Assembly (NCBI GenBank): GCA_017448975.1
Contig: JAFSKN010000035.1
Location: forward strand, 1 to 53,344
Source: Clostridia bacterium
GTDB lineage: Bacteria > Bacillota > Clostridia > Christensenellales > Aristaeellaceae
DNA: 53,344 nt
Direction: 5' to 3'
Shown: positions 16,214 to 24,649 of the stretch, piece by piece
Layout of the letters: each line of letters begins with the position of its first letter
Numbering within the stretch: the stretch's first letter is position 1
Notes under the pieces: model-generated
Database searches by the model: none
Seen by the model: the letters and a program-made list of their open reading frames with translations, nothing else
Told to the model about the DNA's origin: nothing
Made by a program: the position numbers and the translations under genes

Positions 16214-17827
16214 ATGGCGAACATCGATCTGACCAAGTACGGCATCACCGGCACCAAGGAAATCGTGTATAATCCCTCCTACGAACTGCTCTACAAGGAC
16301 GAAATGGATCCGTCCCTGACCGGTTACGACGTGGGCAAGGAAAGCGAGCTGGGCGCGGTCAACGTGATGACCGGCATCTATACCGGCCGTTCCCCCAAGG
16401 ACAAGTACATCGTCATGGACGAAAACAGCAAGGACACCGTGTGGTGGACCAGCGCTGAATACAAGAACGACAACCATCCCATGGATCTGAAGACCTGGGA
16501 AATCGTGAAGGATCTGGCCAAGAAGCAGCTCAGCGGCAAGAAGCTGTACGTGGTGGACGCTTTCTGCGGCGCCAATAAAGACAGCCGTATGGCCGTGCGC
16601 TTTATGATGGAAGTGGCCTGGCAGGCTCATTTCGTGCGCAACATGTTCATCAAGCCCACCGCCGAGGAAGAAGCAGCTTTCGAGCCGGACTTCATCGTGT
16701 ACACCGCCTCCAAGGCCAAGTGTGAACAGTACAAGGAACTGGGCCTGAACAGCGAAACCGTGGTGGCCTTCAACGTGACCAGCCGGGAGCAGGTGATCCT
16801 GAACACCTGGTACGGCGGCGAAATGAAGAAGGGCATGTTCTCCATGATGAACTACTATCTGCCCCTGAAGGGCATGGCCTCCATGCACTGCTCCGCCAAC
16901 ACCGATATGAACGGTGAAAACACCGCCATCTTCTTCGGCCTCTCCGGCACCGGCAAAACCACCCTGTCCACCGATCCCAAGCGCCTGCTCATCGGCGACG
17001 ACGAACACGGCTGGGACGACAACGGCGTGTTCAACTTCGAGGGCGGCTGCTATGCCAAGGTCATCAACCTGGATAAGGATTCCGAACCCGACATCTACAA
17101 CGCCATCAAGCGCGACGCCCTGCTGGAAAACGTGACGTTGGACGAAAACGGCAAGATCGACTTCGCCGATAAGTCCGTCACCGAAAACACCCGCGTTTCC
17201 TATCCCATCGAGCACATCGAGAAGATCGTGAAGAACGTGCGGCCCACCAGCGCCGGCCCCGACGCCAAGAACGTGATCTTCCTGTCCGCGGACGCTTTCG
17301 GCGTGCTGCCCCCCGTCTCCGTGCTGACCCCCGAACAGACCAAGTATTACTTCCTGTCCGGCTTCACCGCCAAGCTGGCGGGCACCGAGCGCGGCATCAC
17401 CGAGCCCACCCCCACCTTCTCCGCCTGCTTCGGCCAGGCCTTCCTAGAACTGCATCCCACCAAGTACGCCGAAGAACTGGTCAAGAAGATGGAAAAATGC
17501 GGCGCCAAGGCTTACCTGGTGAACACCGGCTGGAACGGCACCGGCAAGCGCATTTCCATCAAGGATACCCGCGGCATCATCGACGCCATCCTGAACGGCG
17601 ATATCCTGAACGCGCCCACCAAGAAGATCCCCTACTTCAACTTTGAAGTGCCCACCGCCCTGCCCGGCGTTGATCCCGCCATCCTCGATCCTCGGGACAC
17701 CTACGCCGATAAGGCCGTTTGGGAAGAAAAGGCCAAGGATCTGTCTGGCCGCTTCATCAAGAACTTCGTCAAGTACGAAGGCAACGAAGCGGGCAAGGCC
17801 CTGGTTGCCGCCGGCCCCCAGCTGTAA
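16214..17827 (+). CDS. pckA: Phosphoenolpyruvate carboxykinase (ATP)
   Basis: A 537-residue cytoplasmic enzyme that interconverts oxaloacetate plus ATP and PEP plus CO2 plus [18 protein letters not shown] carries the substrate-binding Arg, the kinase-1a P-loop GLSGTGKTT is at residues 242-250, and [19 protein letters not shown] is the metal-binding kinase-2/PEPCK-specific segment. Length matches the ATP-dependent family (about 520-540). In gut anaerobes the enzyme often runs toward oxaloacetate to make succinate or ATP (family knowledge). It has its own promoter and terminator, so it is monocistronic. The coding region is rich in C-ending codons, consistent with high expression. Confidence 0.98.
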   Translation: MANIDLTKYGITGTKEIVYNPSYELLYKDEMDPSLTGYDVGKESELGAVNVMTGIYTGRSPKDKYIVMDENSKDTVWWTSAEYKNDNHPMDLKTWEIVKDLAKKQLSGKKLYVVDAFCGANKDSRMAVRFMMEVAWQAHFVRNMFIKPTAEEEAAFEPDFIVYTASKAKCEQYKELGLNSETVVAFNVTSREQVILNTWYGGEMKKGMFSMMNYYLPLKGMASMHCSANTDMNGENTAIFFGLSGTGKTTLSTDPKRLLIGDDEHGWDDNGVFNFEGGCYAKVINLDKDSEPDIYNAIKRDALLENVTLDENGKIDFADKSVTENTRVSYPIEHIEKIVKNVRPTSAGPDAKNVIFLSADAFGVLPPVSVLTPEQTKYYFLSGFTAKLAGTERGITEPTPTFSACFGQAFLELHPTKYAEELVKKMEKCGAKAYLVNTGWNGTGKRISIKDTRGIIDAILNGDILNAPTKKIPYFNFEVPTALPGVDPAILDPRDTYADKAVWEEKAKDLSGRFIKNFVKYEGNEAGKALVAAGPQL

Positions 17828-17851
17828 TTCAGCAAATACATAAATGAAAAG

Positions 17852-17873
17852 GCCCGCTTCGGCGGGCTTTTTT
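17852..17873 (+). terminator. Intrinsic terminator of pckA
   Basis: GCCCGC-ttcg-GCGGGC followed by six T. The weaker reverse reading may also stop noc transcription from the other strand. Confidence 0.93.
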
Positions 17874-17946
17874 CGTTGGGCAAATCCGCACCGGCGGCGT
17901 GAAACGCCGGACAGCAAAGCGTGGTTTCTTCCGGCTTTTTCCCAAA

Positions 17947-18750
17947 TCATGGATACTTCCGGATGCGGATGCGCATTTCCAGCCAGGCGTCGCCGTCCTG
18001 GGTTTCTATGGCGGCGTCTAAGCCCGTTTCCTGCATCTGGCGCATGACGTTTTTGATGGCGTTCACATAGAGGCGGGGGTCATGCACCAGGGAAATGACC
18101 TTGCGGGCGGGGGGCGTGGGCAGGCGTTTTTGGGTTTTGCGCACCAGCGCTTCGGTTTCGCGCACGGTCAAATGAGATTCCGCCGCCTGGTGCGCCACAC
18201 GGCTGCGGGCGGCGGGGTCGGAAAGAGAAAGCAGGGCCCGGGCATGGCGCTCGCTCAAGCCCTCTTCAATAAGATACTGGCGCAAAGCGCCGTCCAATTT
18301 CAGCAGCCGCAATTTGTTGGCAATGCCGGAGGCACTTTTCCCCAGCCGCCGGGCCAGGGCGTCCTGGGTAAAGCCGTTGGCAAGAAGCCCGGCGTAGGCT
18401 TCGGCTTCCTCAAAATAATGCAGGTCCTGCCGCTGTAAATTTTCGATCAGGGCCAGCAGAGCGCTTTCTTCCTCGCCTGCGGGCAGGATGAAGGCGTCAA
18501 TGTGGGTAAAGCCCAGCATCAGACAAGCCCTGTACCGCCTTTCGCCCATGACGATTTCATAGCCGCCTCCCGCCGCCCGCACGGTGATGGGCTGAAGCAG
18601 GCCGTGCTGGCGGATGGAGGAGGCCAGCTCCATCATGGCATAATCGTCGAAGCGCTTCCGGGGCTGCCGGGGATTGGGCGCGATTCTTTCCAGGGGCAGC
18701 CAGCACGCCTGACGGCCCGGCCCAGCCTGTCCCTCCCGCAATACGCTCAT
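17947..18750 (-). CDS. noc: ParB-family nucleoid occlusion protein (Noc-like)
   Basis: A 267-residue ParB/Spo0J-type DNA-binding CTPase. The N-terminal domain has the CTP-binding motifs GERRYRA (about 69-75) and ENLQRQDLHYFEEAEAY (about 103-119). They are followed by the KorB-like helix-turn-helix FTQDALARRLGKSASGIANK. The frame is open much further upstream, but GGGAGG nine bases before ATG 18750 fixes the start. Adjacency to rsmG is the classical position of noc in Bacillus, where the protein blocks division over the nucleoid. A second ParB paralogue role cannot be excluded because no parA is visible. A terminator separates it from rsmG, so it probably has its own promoter. Confidence 0.75.
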   Translation of the reverse strand: MSVLREGQAGPGRQACWLPLERIAPNPRQPRKRFDDYAMMELASSIRQHGLLQPITVRAAGGGYEIVMGERRYRACLMLGFTHIDAFILPAGEEESALLALIENLQRQDLHYFEEAEAYAGLLANGFTQDALARRLGKSASGIANKLRLLKLDGALRQYLIEEGLSERHARALLSLSDPAARSRVAHQAAESHLTVRETEALVRKTQKRLPTPPARKVISLVHDPRLYVNAIKNVMRQMQETGLDAAIETQDGDAWLEMRIRIRKYP

Positions 18751-18855
18751 GGGCCCATACCTCCCAAAGTTTGTAAAACCGAGCGCGGCACAGGCCGCAC
18801 GGTCCTCCCCCGATGGCCGGGGCCCGCGCCGCGCTCTTGGGAGAAGGGATTCTGC

Positions 18856-18893
18856 AAAAAAGAAAATCCTCCTGCCGGGGTTTCGGCGGGAGG
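18856..18893 (-). terminator. Intrinsic terminator of rsmG (minus strand)
   Basis: On the minus strand, CCTCCCGCCG pairs with CGGCAGGAGG (one wobble) and is followed by ATTTTCTTTTTT. Confidence 0.75.
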
Positions 18894-18941
18894 CGGGAGA
18901 ACCGTTCGACGGGAAAGCGGCCTTTTTTCGCTTTTTCGGCG

Positions 18942-19658
18942 TCATTTTTTGCCGCTTTTCAGGGGACGCTTGGCGGGGATGCCGTTTTTTCGGGGATATT
19001 GGGGAAGGGTTTCGGTGATTTTTTTCACGGGAACGATCACATGGCGGGTATCATTGCAGGACAATTCGATCATTTCGCCCATTTCTCCGCCCAGGGCCTT
19101 TGCCGCAAAGGAGCCGTCGGGCAGTTCGTCCTCCGCCGCCGGCCCCTTCCAGCACAGGGCCATGCCGCCGGGCTGCACGAAGGGCAAAAGATATTCGCAC
19201 AGCACGTTCAGCGGGGCCACGGCCCGGGCCACCGCCCGGTCGTACTGCTCCCGATGGGCCGCGTCCTGCCCCGCGATTTCCGCCCGGTTCTGGATCACCC
19301 GCACGTTGGCAAGCCCCAATTCATCGCATACGGCCTGCAAAAACTGGCACCGCTTCTGCATGGCTTCCAGCAGGGTCACCCGGCAGTCGGGCCGGGCGAT
19401 GGCCAGGGCCAGGCCGGGAAAGCCCGCCCCCGTGCCCACGTCGATCAGGCTGCATTCCGCCGGGAACAGCCCTTCCTGGGTCAGGGGCAGCAGGGAATCC
19501 AGAAAGTGTTTTTCCGCCATGTCCTGGGGCGGCACGCTGGTCAGGTCCATGCGTCCGTTCCAGTCGATCAGCATTTCCAAATAACGGTTCAGTTTTTCGA
19601 TGGCGTCCTCCGTCATCGGCACGCCGGAGGCGCGCAGAAGGGGCCCTGCGTCATACAT
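18942..19658 (-). CDS. rsmG: 16S rRNA (guanine-N7) methyltransferase RsmG (GidB)
   Basis: A 238-residue SAM-dependent methyltransferase that modifies a guanine in the 530 loop of 16S rRNA (G527 in E. coli). LIDVGTGAGFPGLALAIARP (about residues 69-88) is the SAM-binding motif I. HFLDSLLPL precedes it, and YDRAVARAVAPLNVLCEYLLP is the family signature. Its start overlaps the holA stop by eight bases, so translation is coupled. The C-terminus is Lys-rich. It is the last gene of the walJ-comEC-holA-rsmG transcript, closed by the terminator at 18856-18893. In many Firmicutes rsmG follows mnmG near the origin, which is not the case here. Confidence 0.96.
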   Translation of the reverse strand: MYDAGPLLRASGVPMTEDAIEKLNRYLEMLIDWNGRMDLTSVPPQDMAEKHFLDSLLPLTQEGLFPAECSLIDVGTGAGFPGLALAIARPDCRVTLLEAMQKRCQFLQAVCDELGLANVRVIQNRAEIAGQDAAHREQYDRAVARAVAPLNVLCEYLLPFVQPGGMALCWKGPAAEDELPDGSFAAKALGGEMGEMIELSCNDTRHVIVPVKKITETLPQYPRKNGIPAKRPLKSGKK

Positions 19659-20688
19659 ACCGGTTCGCCTCCCGCATGGATAGAATTTGCAGCATCACTT
19701 TTTCCAACGTGCCCGCGTCGGACAGCTGGCCGCTTTTTACCAAATATTCGCTGTCCAGGCACAGCCGGGCCATTTCGCCCAATTGGTCCAGGGTGTAGGA
19801 CCGGGCGGTGTCCAGGGTTTTTCGGGCCACAAAGGGGGGCACGCCGAGCTTTGAAGCGATTTCTCCCTGCTGGCGGCCCTCGGCGGCCATGGCCTTGGCG
19901 TAGCGGAGCTGACGGCATTGCCTGCCCAGGAGGGAAAGCAGCATGAGCCGTTCTTCTCCGTCCCGCAGCAGACCGTCCAGCATGCGCAGGGCTTTGCCGC
20001 CCTGGCCGGACAGCAGGGCGTCGGTCATATCGAATACCTTGTATTCCGTGGACTGGACGCAGATGGCCTGCACGTCCTTTTCCGTCACCTCGTCCCGATC
20101 CCCCGCATAGGCGGCCAGCTTGCCGAGTTCATTGTTCAGCAAGGTCAGGTCCCGCCCGGCGGAGAACCACAGGCGCTGACAGGCCGCCTGGCTGATCTTC
20201 TTTCCCTCTTTTTTCAGGCTGCGGGCGATCCACTGGGCCAGTTCCTTATCGTCCAGGGGATCGAAGGAAACGAGTTTGGCTTTCTTTTTCAGCGACTGAT
20301 ACAGCTTTTTCCGGCCGTCCGCCCTGCCGCGCACGGTGAATACGATCACCGCCGTGTCCGGCAGTTCGGAAAGGTAAGCGTCCAGGCGCTTCACCGCGCT
20401 GTCCTCGTCGTACTCCTTGGCTTTGCCGGAAAGCAGCATAGCGCTGTCCCGCACCTCTAAAAAGCGTTTTTCGCTCATGAAGGGCAGGGTTTCCGCCGCG
20501 GCGATCAGGGCGTCCGGGGCAGGGTCGACGAGTCGGGTATCGTTCATGGCGGCGAAATCCCCGCCCGCGATCTTCTCCCGCAGGGCTTTCAGGGCGGCCT
20601 GCTTGGTAAATTCCTCTTCCCCCTCGAACAGATAACACTTTTCGATCTGTCCATTCCGCAGGGCGGAAAAAAACTCGCTGTGGGTCAT
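19651..20688 (-). CDS. holA: DNA polymerase III delta subunit (clamp loader)
   Basis: A 345-residue clamp-loader subunit that opens the beta sliding clamp. The N-terminus EKCYLFEGEEEFTKQAALKAL is the standard HolA start. PFMSEKRFLEVRDSAML (about residues 70-86) and FTVRGRADGRKKLYQSLKKK follow. SAGRDLTLLNNELGKLAAYAG and the C-terminal collar region complete the normal length of about 340. Its ATG overlaps the comEC stop as ATGA, and comEC supplies AAAGGAG just before it. The comEC-holA order is common in Firmicutes. It probably shares the transcript that begins upstream at walJ. Confidence 0.96.
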   Translation of the reverse strand: MTHSEFFSALRNGQIEKCYLFEGEEEFTKQAALKALREKIAGGDFAAMNDTRLVDPAPDALIAAAETLPFMSEKRFLEVRDSAMLLSGKAKEYDEDSAVKRLDAYLSELPDTAVIVFTVRGRADGRKKLYQSLKKKAKLVSFDPLDDKELAQWIARSLKKEGKKISQAACQRLWFSAGRDLTLLNNELGKLAAYAGDRDEVTEKDVQAICVQSTEYKVFDMTDALLSGQGGKALRMLDGLLRDGEERLMLLSLLGRQCRQLRYAKAMAAEGRQQGEIASKLGVPPFVARKTLDTARSYTLDQLGEMARLCLDSEYLVKSGQLSDAGTLEKVMLQILSMREANRYV

Positions 20689-22994
20689 GGCTGCTCCTTT
20701 GGGTTCAAATAAGATGCGAGGACGGCTTCGCCTGCCCGCACCGTAACAGTCAGCGCGCCGAAGGACGCGGAATCATAGATTTGCGCTCCGCAATCTTCCA
20801 GGCGGGAGAGAGTATCGGCGTGGGGGAGAGCATGGCTGACGGGACTGTTGGTGATCAGGGCGATCCGGGGCGACACGGTTTCCAGAAAGGCGCTTCCCGT
20901 GCTGGTTTTGCTGCCGTGATGGGCCACCTTCAAAATATCCGCGTCCCGGGCGGCGTATTGCTCGTATGCGCCGGGGATGTCGGAAACGGCCAGAAGCGTC
21001 ACCCCGTCCAGATCGCACAGCAGGCCCAGAGAAAAGCGGTTGGCGTCCTGGTTGGGGAGTACGGTGCCCGCCCAGGGCCAGGTAACGGTGAGCGTGGTTC
21101 GGCCGGTAGCGATTTCATCTCCGGCATGCAGCGAAAGAACAGGGATTCCTTTTTCCCGCAGGCCGCTGATCAGGCCGAGACATTGTGTGTCCACCTGCAT
21201 TTCCTCCGCTCCTTCGGGAAGATACACCGCGCCGATGGAAATATCCTGCTCCAAAAGCTGCCGGAGGCCCATGCAATGGTCGCTGTGCAGGTGGCTGAGG
21301 ATCACTTTGTCCGCCTGCCGTCCGGTGGAAAGCAAATAAGACGCGATATCCCCGCCGTAATCGCCCGCGTCGATGAGCACGGTTTCCCGGCCATCCAGGA
21401 TCAGCGCCGCGTCGGCCTGGCCCATGGCAAGCTGGATGTACTGCACATCCCGACACAGGGTCAGCCGCCATCCGAAGAAGGAAACAGCCAGTACTCCGAC
21501 GGCCAGCAGGGCCTTTCGGCGACGGGAGAACAGGCAAAACCGGGTGGAAAGCAGCACGGCGGCAGCGGCGGCGAGGACGCAGTACCAGGGCAGGGAGGGG
21601 ACGCGCACCGAGGCAAGGGGCAGGCTTCCCATCCAGGAAACCGCTTTCGTCAGTCCCCGGGAGACAGGATTGATCCATCCCGCCAGCCACACGCCCGCGG
21701 GCAGATACAGGCAGCCCGCAAGGAAAACGAACGCATAGAGGGGCAAAAGGACCGCGAAGAGGGCGCACAGAAAGGGATTGACCGCCAGCCCGATCAGAGA
21801 AAACCGGTGAAAAATCTGAATCGTGGGCAGCGCCGCGCCCGCCGTGGCGGAAAAGGTGTTCACCCAGCCTTCCCGCAAAAACCGGGGCCGCACCCGCTGC
21901 AATTTCTTTTCCAGGGCAGGGCCAAGCAGCACCATGCCCAGCACCGCGCAGAAGGAAAGCTGGAACCCGGCGGAAAATAAATCCAGGGGCCGCAGGAGCA
22001 GGATGCAAAAGAAGGCGGCGCACAGGGCGGTGAGCGGGTCGGGAGCGCGCCGCAGGATGCGGCGGCCCAGCGTGATCAGCATCAGCAGGGATGCGCGGAT
22101 CACCGGCGCGGGAAAGCCCAGCAAAGCGCTGTACAGCAACAGGAAAAAGCTCATGACGGCCAGCTGCCCTTTGGGGCCGAGCCACCGGCGCAGGGGAACC
22201 AGCATCAAAGCGGCAATCAATCCGACATGCAGGCCGGACACCGCCAATAAGTGGGCAACGCCCGCGTCCGCAAAGCCTTTTTGGGTTTCCTCCGGCAGAT
22301 TGCTCCGGTCACCCAGCAGCAGGGCTTCCGGGAGGGCGCTGTCCGGGCCAAATATCGATCGCGTCCGGCGCAGCAATCCCAGCCGCGCCCGGTACAGCAA
22401 AGACCATAGGCCCCGGCCCGGATGATCCGGCGTTTCCGCCTGCGCCGCGCCGGACACCCCGGCGGGAATGCCCTTTTGCAGCAAATACATGCGGAAATCG
22501 AAGCCATAGGGATTCACTTGGCCGGAGGGGCGATAGAGATTGCCCGCAAAGCGCACCCGGTCGCCCTCCCTGGGCAGAAAAGGCGCGTCCGGGTCGGGGG
22601 TGTACGTCCAGTACAGGGCAGAAAGGGCGGTTTTCCCGCTTTCATTTTCCAGCCGTACATCAGTCAAATAAGCCGCGGCTGTGCCGTCCTCCCGGAGGAC
22701 GGCATCGGCGGAAAGCACGCCGGTCACCTGATACCGCCCCGGCTCCGGCAGGGCGGGATGGACGGCCAGGCCGCCCTGCAGCATGCCGAAGAACAGCACC
22801 GCAGCCATGACGCCGGTTATCCGCCTGCGGCCGAAGGCGGGCAGCGCCAGCGCAGAACCGATTCCAATGGCAAGGCCCAGGCCGGACAGCGCCGGATGCC
22901 ATCCCAAAGAAACGCCCGCCCATACTCCCAGCCCGTAGGCCGCCGCGGCGGCAGCCAGGGGACGCTGGTGATGAAACGGGCGGGCCGCTTTCAT
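20685..22994 (-). CDS. comEC: ComEC/Rec2 DNA-uptake channel with metallo-beta-lactamase domain
   Basis: A 769-residue polytopic membrane protein that carries transforming DNA across the membrane. An N-terminal membrane/OB-like region (DUF4131) spans residues 1-200. The competence domain shows HLLAVSGLHVGLIAAL and FSAGFQLSFCAVLGMVLLGP. The C-terminal metallo-beta-lactamase domain has VILSHLHSDHCMGLRQLL and VAHHGSKTSTGSAFL. The frame extends upstream to 23177, but the start at 22994 forms an ATGA overlap with the preceding metallo-beta-lactamase gene, and the protein then begins normally (MKAARPF). No comEA lies nearby. Presence of comEC does not by itself prove competence. Confidence 0.94.
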   Translation of the reverse strand: MKAARPFHHQRPLAAAAAAYGLGVWAGVSLGWHPALSGLGLAIGIGSALALPAFGRRRITGVMAAVLFFGMLQGGLAVHPALPEPGRYQVTGVLSADAVLREDGTAAAYLTDVRLENESGKTALSALYWTYTPDPDAPFLPREGDRVRFAGNLYRPSGQVNPYGFDFRMYLLQKGIPAGVSGAAQAETPDHPGRGLWSLLYRARLGLLRRTRSIFGPDSALPEALLLGDRSNLPEETQKGFADAGVAHLLAVSGLHVGLIAALMLVPLRRWLGPKGQLAVMSFFLLLYSALLGFPAPVIRASLLMLITLGRRILRRAPDPLTALCAAFFCILLLRPLDLFSAGFQLSFCAVLGMVLLGPALEKKLQRVRPRFLREGWVNTFSATAGAALPTIQIFHRFSLIGLAVNPFLCALFAVLLPLYAFVFLAGCLYLPAGVWLAGWINPVSRGLTKAVSWMGSLPLASVRVPSLPWYCVLAAAAAVLLSTRFCLFSRRRKALLAVGVLAVSFFGWRLTLCRDVQYIQLAMGQADAALILDGRETVLIDAGDYGGDIASYLLSTGRQADKVILSHLHSDHCMGLRQLLEQDISIGAVYLPEGAEEMQVDTQCLGLISGLREKGIPVLSLHAGDEIATGRTTLTVTWPWAGTVLPNQDANRFSLGLLCDLDGVTLLAVSDIPGAYEQYAARDADILKVAHHGSKTSTGSAFLETVSPRIALITNSPVSHALPHADTLSRLEDCGAQIYDSASFGALTVTVRAGEAVLASYLNPKEQP

Positions 22995-23698
22995 GGCACG
23001 ATCACCATGCCGGGCGTTACGGCCTGGACGCGGGGAAACACCTGTTTTGCTTCCTGTACCAGGGTTTCCGGCGCGTGGCGTACCGGCAGATGGGTCAGGT
23101 ACAGTTCTTTCGCTTCCGCCTCCAAGGCCAGCCGGGCCGCCCCCGCAGCGCTCATATGGGGCTTCTGATCCGTCCATTCCCGGGCCAAAAAGGCCGCGTC
23201 CGCCAGCAGCGCGTCGGCATGGCGGGCAAAATCGCTCAAACCGGCACAGTCGTTGGTGTCTCCGGTGAATACCAGGGTCTTTTCCCCGTCCGTCAGGCGG
23301 AGGGCCCGGCAGGGCACGGGATGGCGCACCGGCAGCGTGGTGATGGCTAAACCCATGATTTCCAATTCCGCCGGATAGGGCCGCACATCAAAGGCGGGGG
23401 CCGTCAATAGCGCTTTGAAGGGGGAAGCATCCTCCGGCGGCACGTAAACGGGCAGGGTCTTGCCCGCGATTTCCAGATAATAGCGCATCACCAGCAAATC
23501 GCTGGCGTGGTCAAAATGCAGATGGGACAAAAGCACCCCTTCCAGGGCGGCGGGGTCCCGCAGCTGCATGAGGCGGCCCATGACGCCCGCGCCGCAGTCC
23601 ATGAGCAGCGTTTTGCCCGCATGTTCGATCAGATACCCGCTGGTGCAGCCTCCGGCCACGGGATAAGGCCCATGGCAGCCGATCACGTGCAGCTTCAT
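22991..23698 (-). CDS. Metallo-beta-lactamase-fold hydrolase (YhfI/RNase Z-like)
   Basis: A 235-residue cytoplasmic protein. SHLHFDHASDLLVMRYYLE (about residues 58-76) carries the HxHxDH metal motif. TGDTNDCAGLSDFARHADALL has the bridging Asp, and LTHLPVRHAPETLV the C-terminal His. This arrangement is that of the RNase Z/ElaC-like subgroup that includes B. subtilis YhfI. The long exosite arm of true tRNase Z is not evident, so a phosphodiesterase of unknown substrate is safer. GAGGAAAC upstream supports ATG 23698 rather than 23722, which lies inside walJ. The gene sits 10 bases after walJ and overlaps comEC by four. Confidence 0.83.
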   Translation of the reverse strand: MKLHVIGCHGPYPVAGGCTSGYLIEHAGKTLLMDCGAGVMGRLMQLRDPAALEGVLLSHLHFDHASDLLVMRYYLEIAGKTLPVYVPPEDASPFKALLTAPAFDVRPYPAELEIMGLAITTLPVRHPVPCRALRLTDGEKTLVFTGDTNDCAGLSDFARHADALLADAAFLAREWTDQKPHMSAAGAARLALEAEAKELYLTHLPVRHAPETLVQEAKQVFPRVQAVTPGMVIVP

Positions 23699-23708
23699 TT
23701 CCGTTTCC

Positions 23709-24509
23709 TCACTCGATTTCATATTTCCGGCTCACCCGGTCCCGCCAGGCAAGGCCGATGCGGACATCCTCGCCCACGCGCACCCCTTCCCGGGAAAGCC
23801 GCTCCGTGTGGGTGGCCAGGGCCAATTCCGGGGTGTTGTTTTCCCCGCTCAAATGGCCGAGCATCACTTCCCTTACGCCGGTTTCCAGAAGCGAAAGCAG
23901 GCCTTCGGCGCTGGCAAGATTGGACAGGTGGCCGTGATTGCCCAAGATGCGCTGTTTTAAGTACAGGGAATAATGGGGATTGAGCATGAGCAGGTCGGGG
24001 TCGTGGTTGCTTTCCAGCAGAAGCACATCCGTCCCGGCCAAGGTTTTCACCACGCTTTTTTTCATAAAACCCATGTCTGTGGCCGTGGCGGCGCTGCGGC
24101 GGCCGTAAAACACCCGGTAGCCTACCGGGTCCGCCGCGTCGTGGGGGATGGAAAAGGGCAGCAGGGCCAGATCGCCGATATAAAAATCTTCTTCGTCCTC
24201 GAACATGCGCCGGTTGCCCGGAGCGATTTCGCCAACCGTCCGGGCCATGGCGTTCCAGGTGCGCTCATTGGCGTACACCGGCAAATGGTATTTCCGGCTC
24301 AGGATGCCCACGCCCTTTACGTGGTCGCTGTGCTCGTGGGTGACGGCGATGCCGTTCAGCGTTTCAGGCAATACGCCAATCTGCTGCAGAGCCCCTTCGA
24401 TGGCCTTGCCCGTCATACCCGCGTCGATCAGAATTCTTGTATCTCCCGCGCCGATGAACAGCGCGTTTCCGCTGCTCCCGCTGAACAGCGGGCAAAAGGT
24501 GAACCGCAT
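23709..24509 (-). CDS. walJ: Metallo-beta-lactamase-fold protein WalJ/YycJ
   Basis: A 266-residue cytoplasmic enzyme. FTFCPLFSGSSGNALFIGAG at the N-terminus and VTHEHSDHVKGVGILSRKY with the HxHxDH motif are hallmarks of WalJ. DMGFMKKSVVKTLAGTDVLLLESNHD and LKQRILGNHGHLSN are the conserved central strands, and LGHLSGENNTPELA supplies the last His. The family has 5'-3' exonuclease activity and is linked to DNA repair and, in Bacillus, the walRK operon. Here no walRK is present. The ATG at 24509 is preferred because a GAGAGGACAAGG ribosome site precedes it. The upstream in-frame extension falls in an AAAAGTG-type intergenic repeat. Confidence 0.9.
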   Translation of the reverse strand: MRFTFCPLFSGSSGNALFIGAGDTRILIDAGMTGKAIEGALQQIGVLPETLNGIAVTHEHSDHVKGVGILSRKYHLPVYANERTWNAMARTVGEIAPGNRRMFEDEEDFYIGDLALLPFSIPHDAADPVGYRVFYGRRSAATATDMGFMKKSVVKTLAGTDVLLLESNHDPDLLMLNPHYSLYLKQRILGNHGHLSNLASAEGLLSLLETGVREVMLGHLSGENNTPELALATHTERLSREGVRVGEDVRIGLAWRDRVSRKYEIE

Positions 24510-24530
24510 GTCCTTGTCCTCTCCAGAGCG

Positions 24531-24625
24531 CAAAAGTGAAAAGTGGAGAGTGAAAAGTGAAGATTTAAAATGCTCCAATCCCTTGGAAAGTACGCATCAT
24601 CATTATTTTCCGCTTTTCACTTTCC
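24531..24625. repeat. AAAAGTG-type inverted intergenic repeat, copy 1
   Basis: AAAAGTGAAAAGTGGAGAGTGAAAAGTG at 24532-24559 is purine-rich and internally repetitive. The inverse complement recurs at 24604-24625 (ATTTTCCGCTTTTCACTTTC). The copy fills the space between the acyltransferase stop and the walJ start. Similar sequence occurs at 36416-36508 and 37147-37162. Confidence 0.6.
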
Positions 24626-24649
24626 GGGTCATTGTCTGATCAGATAAGT

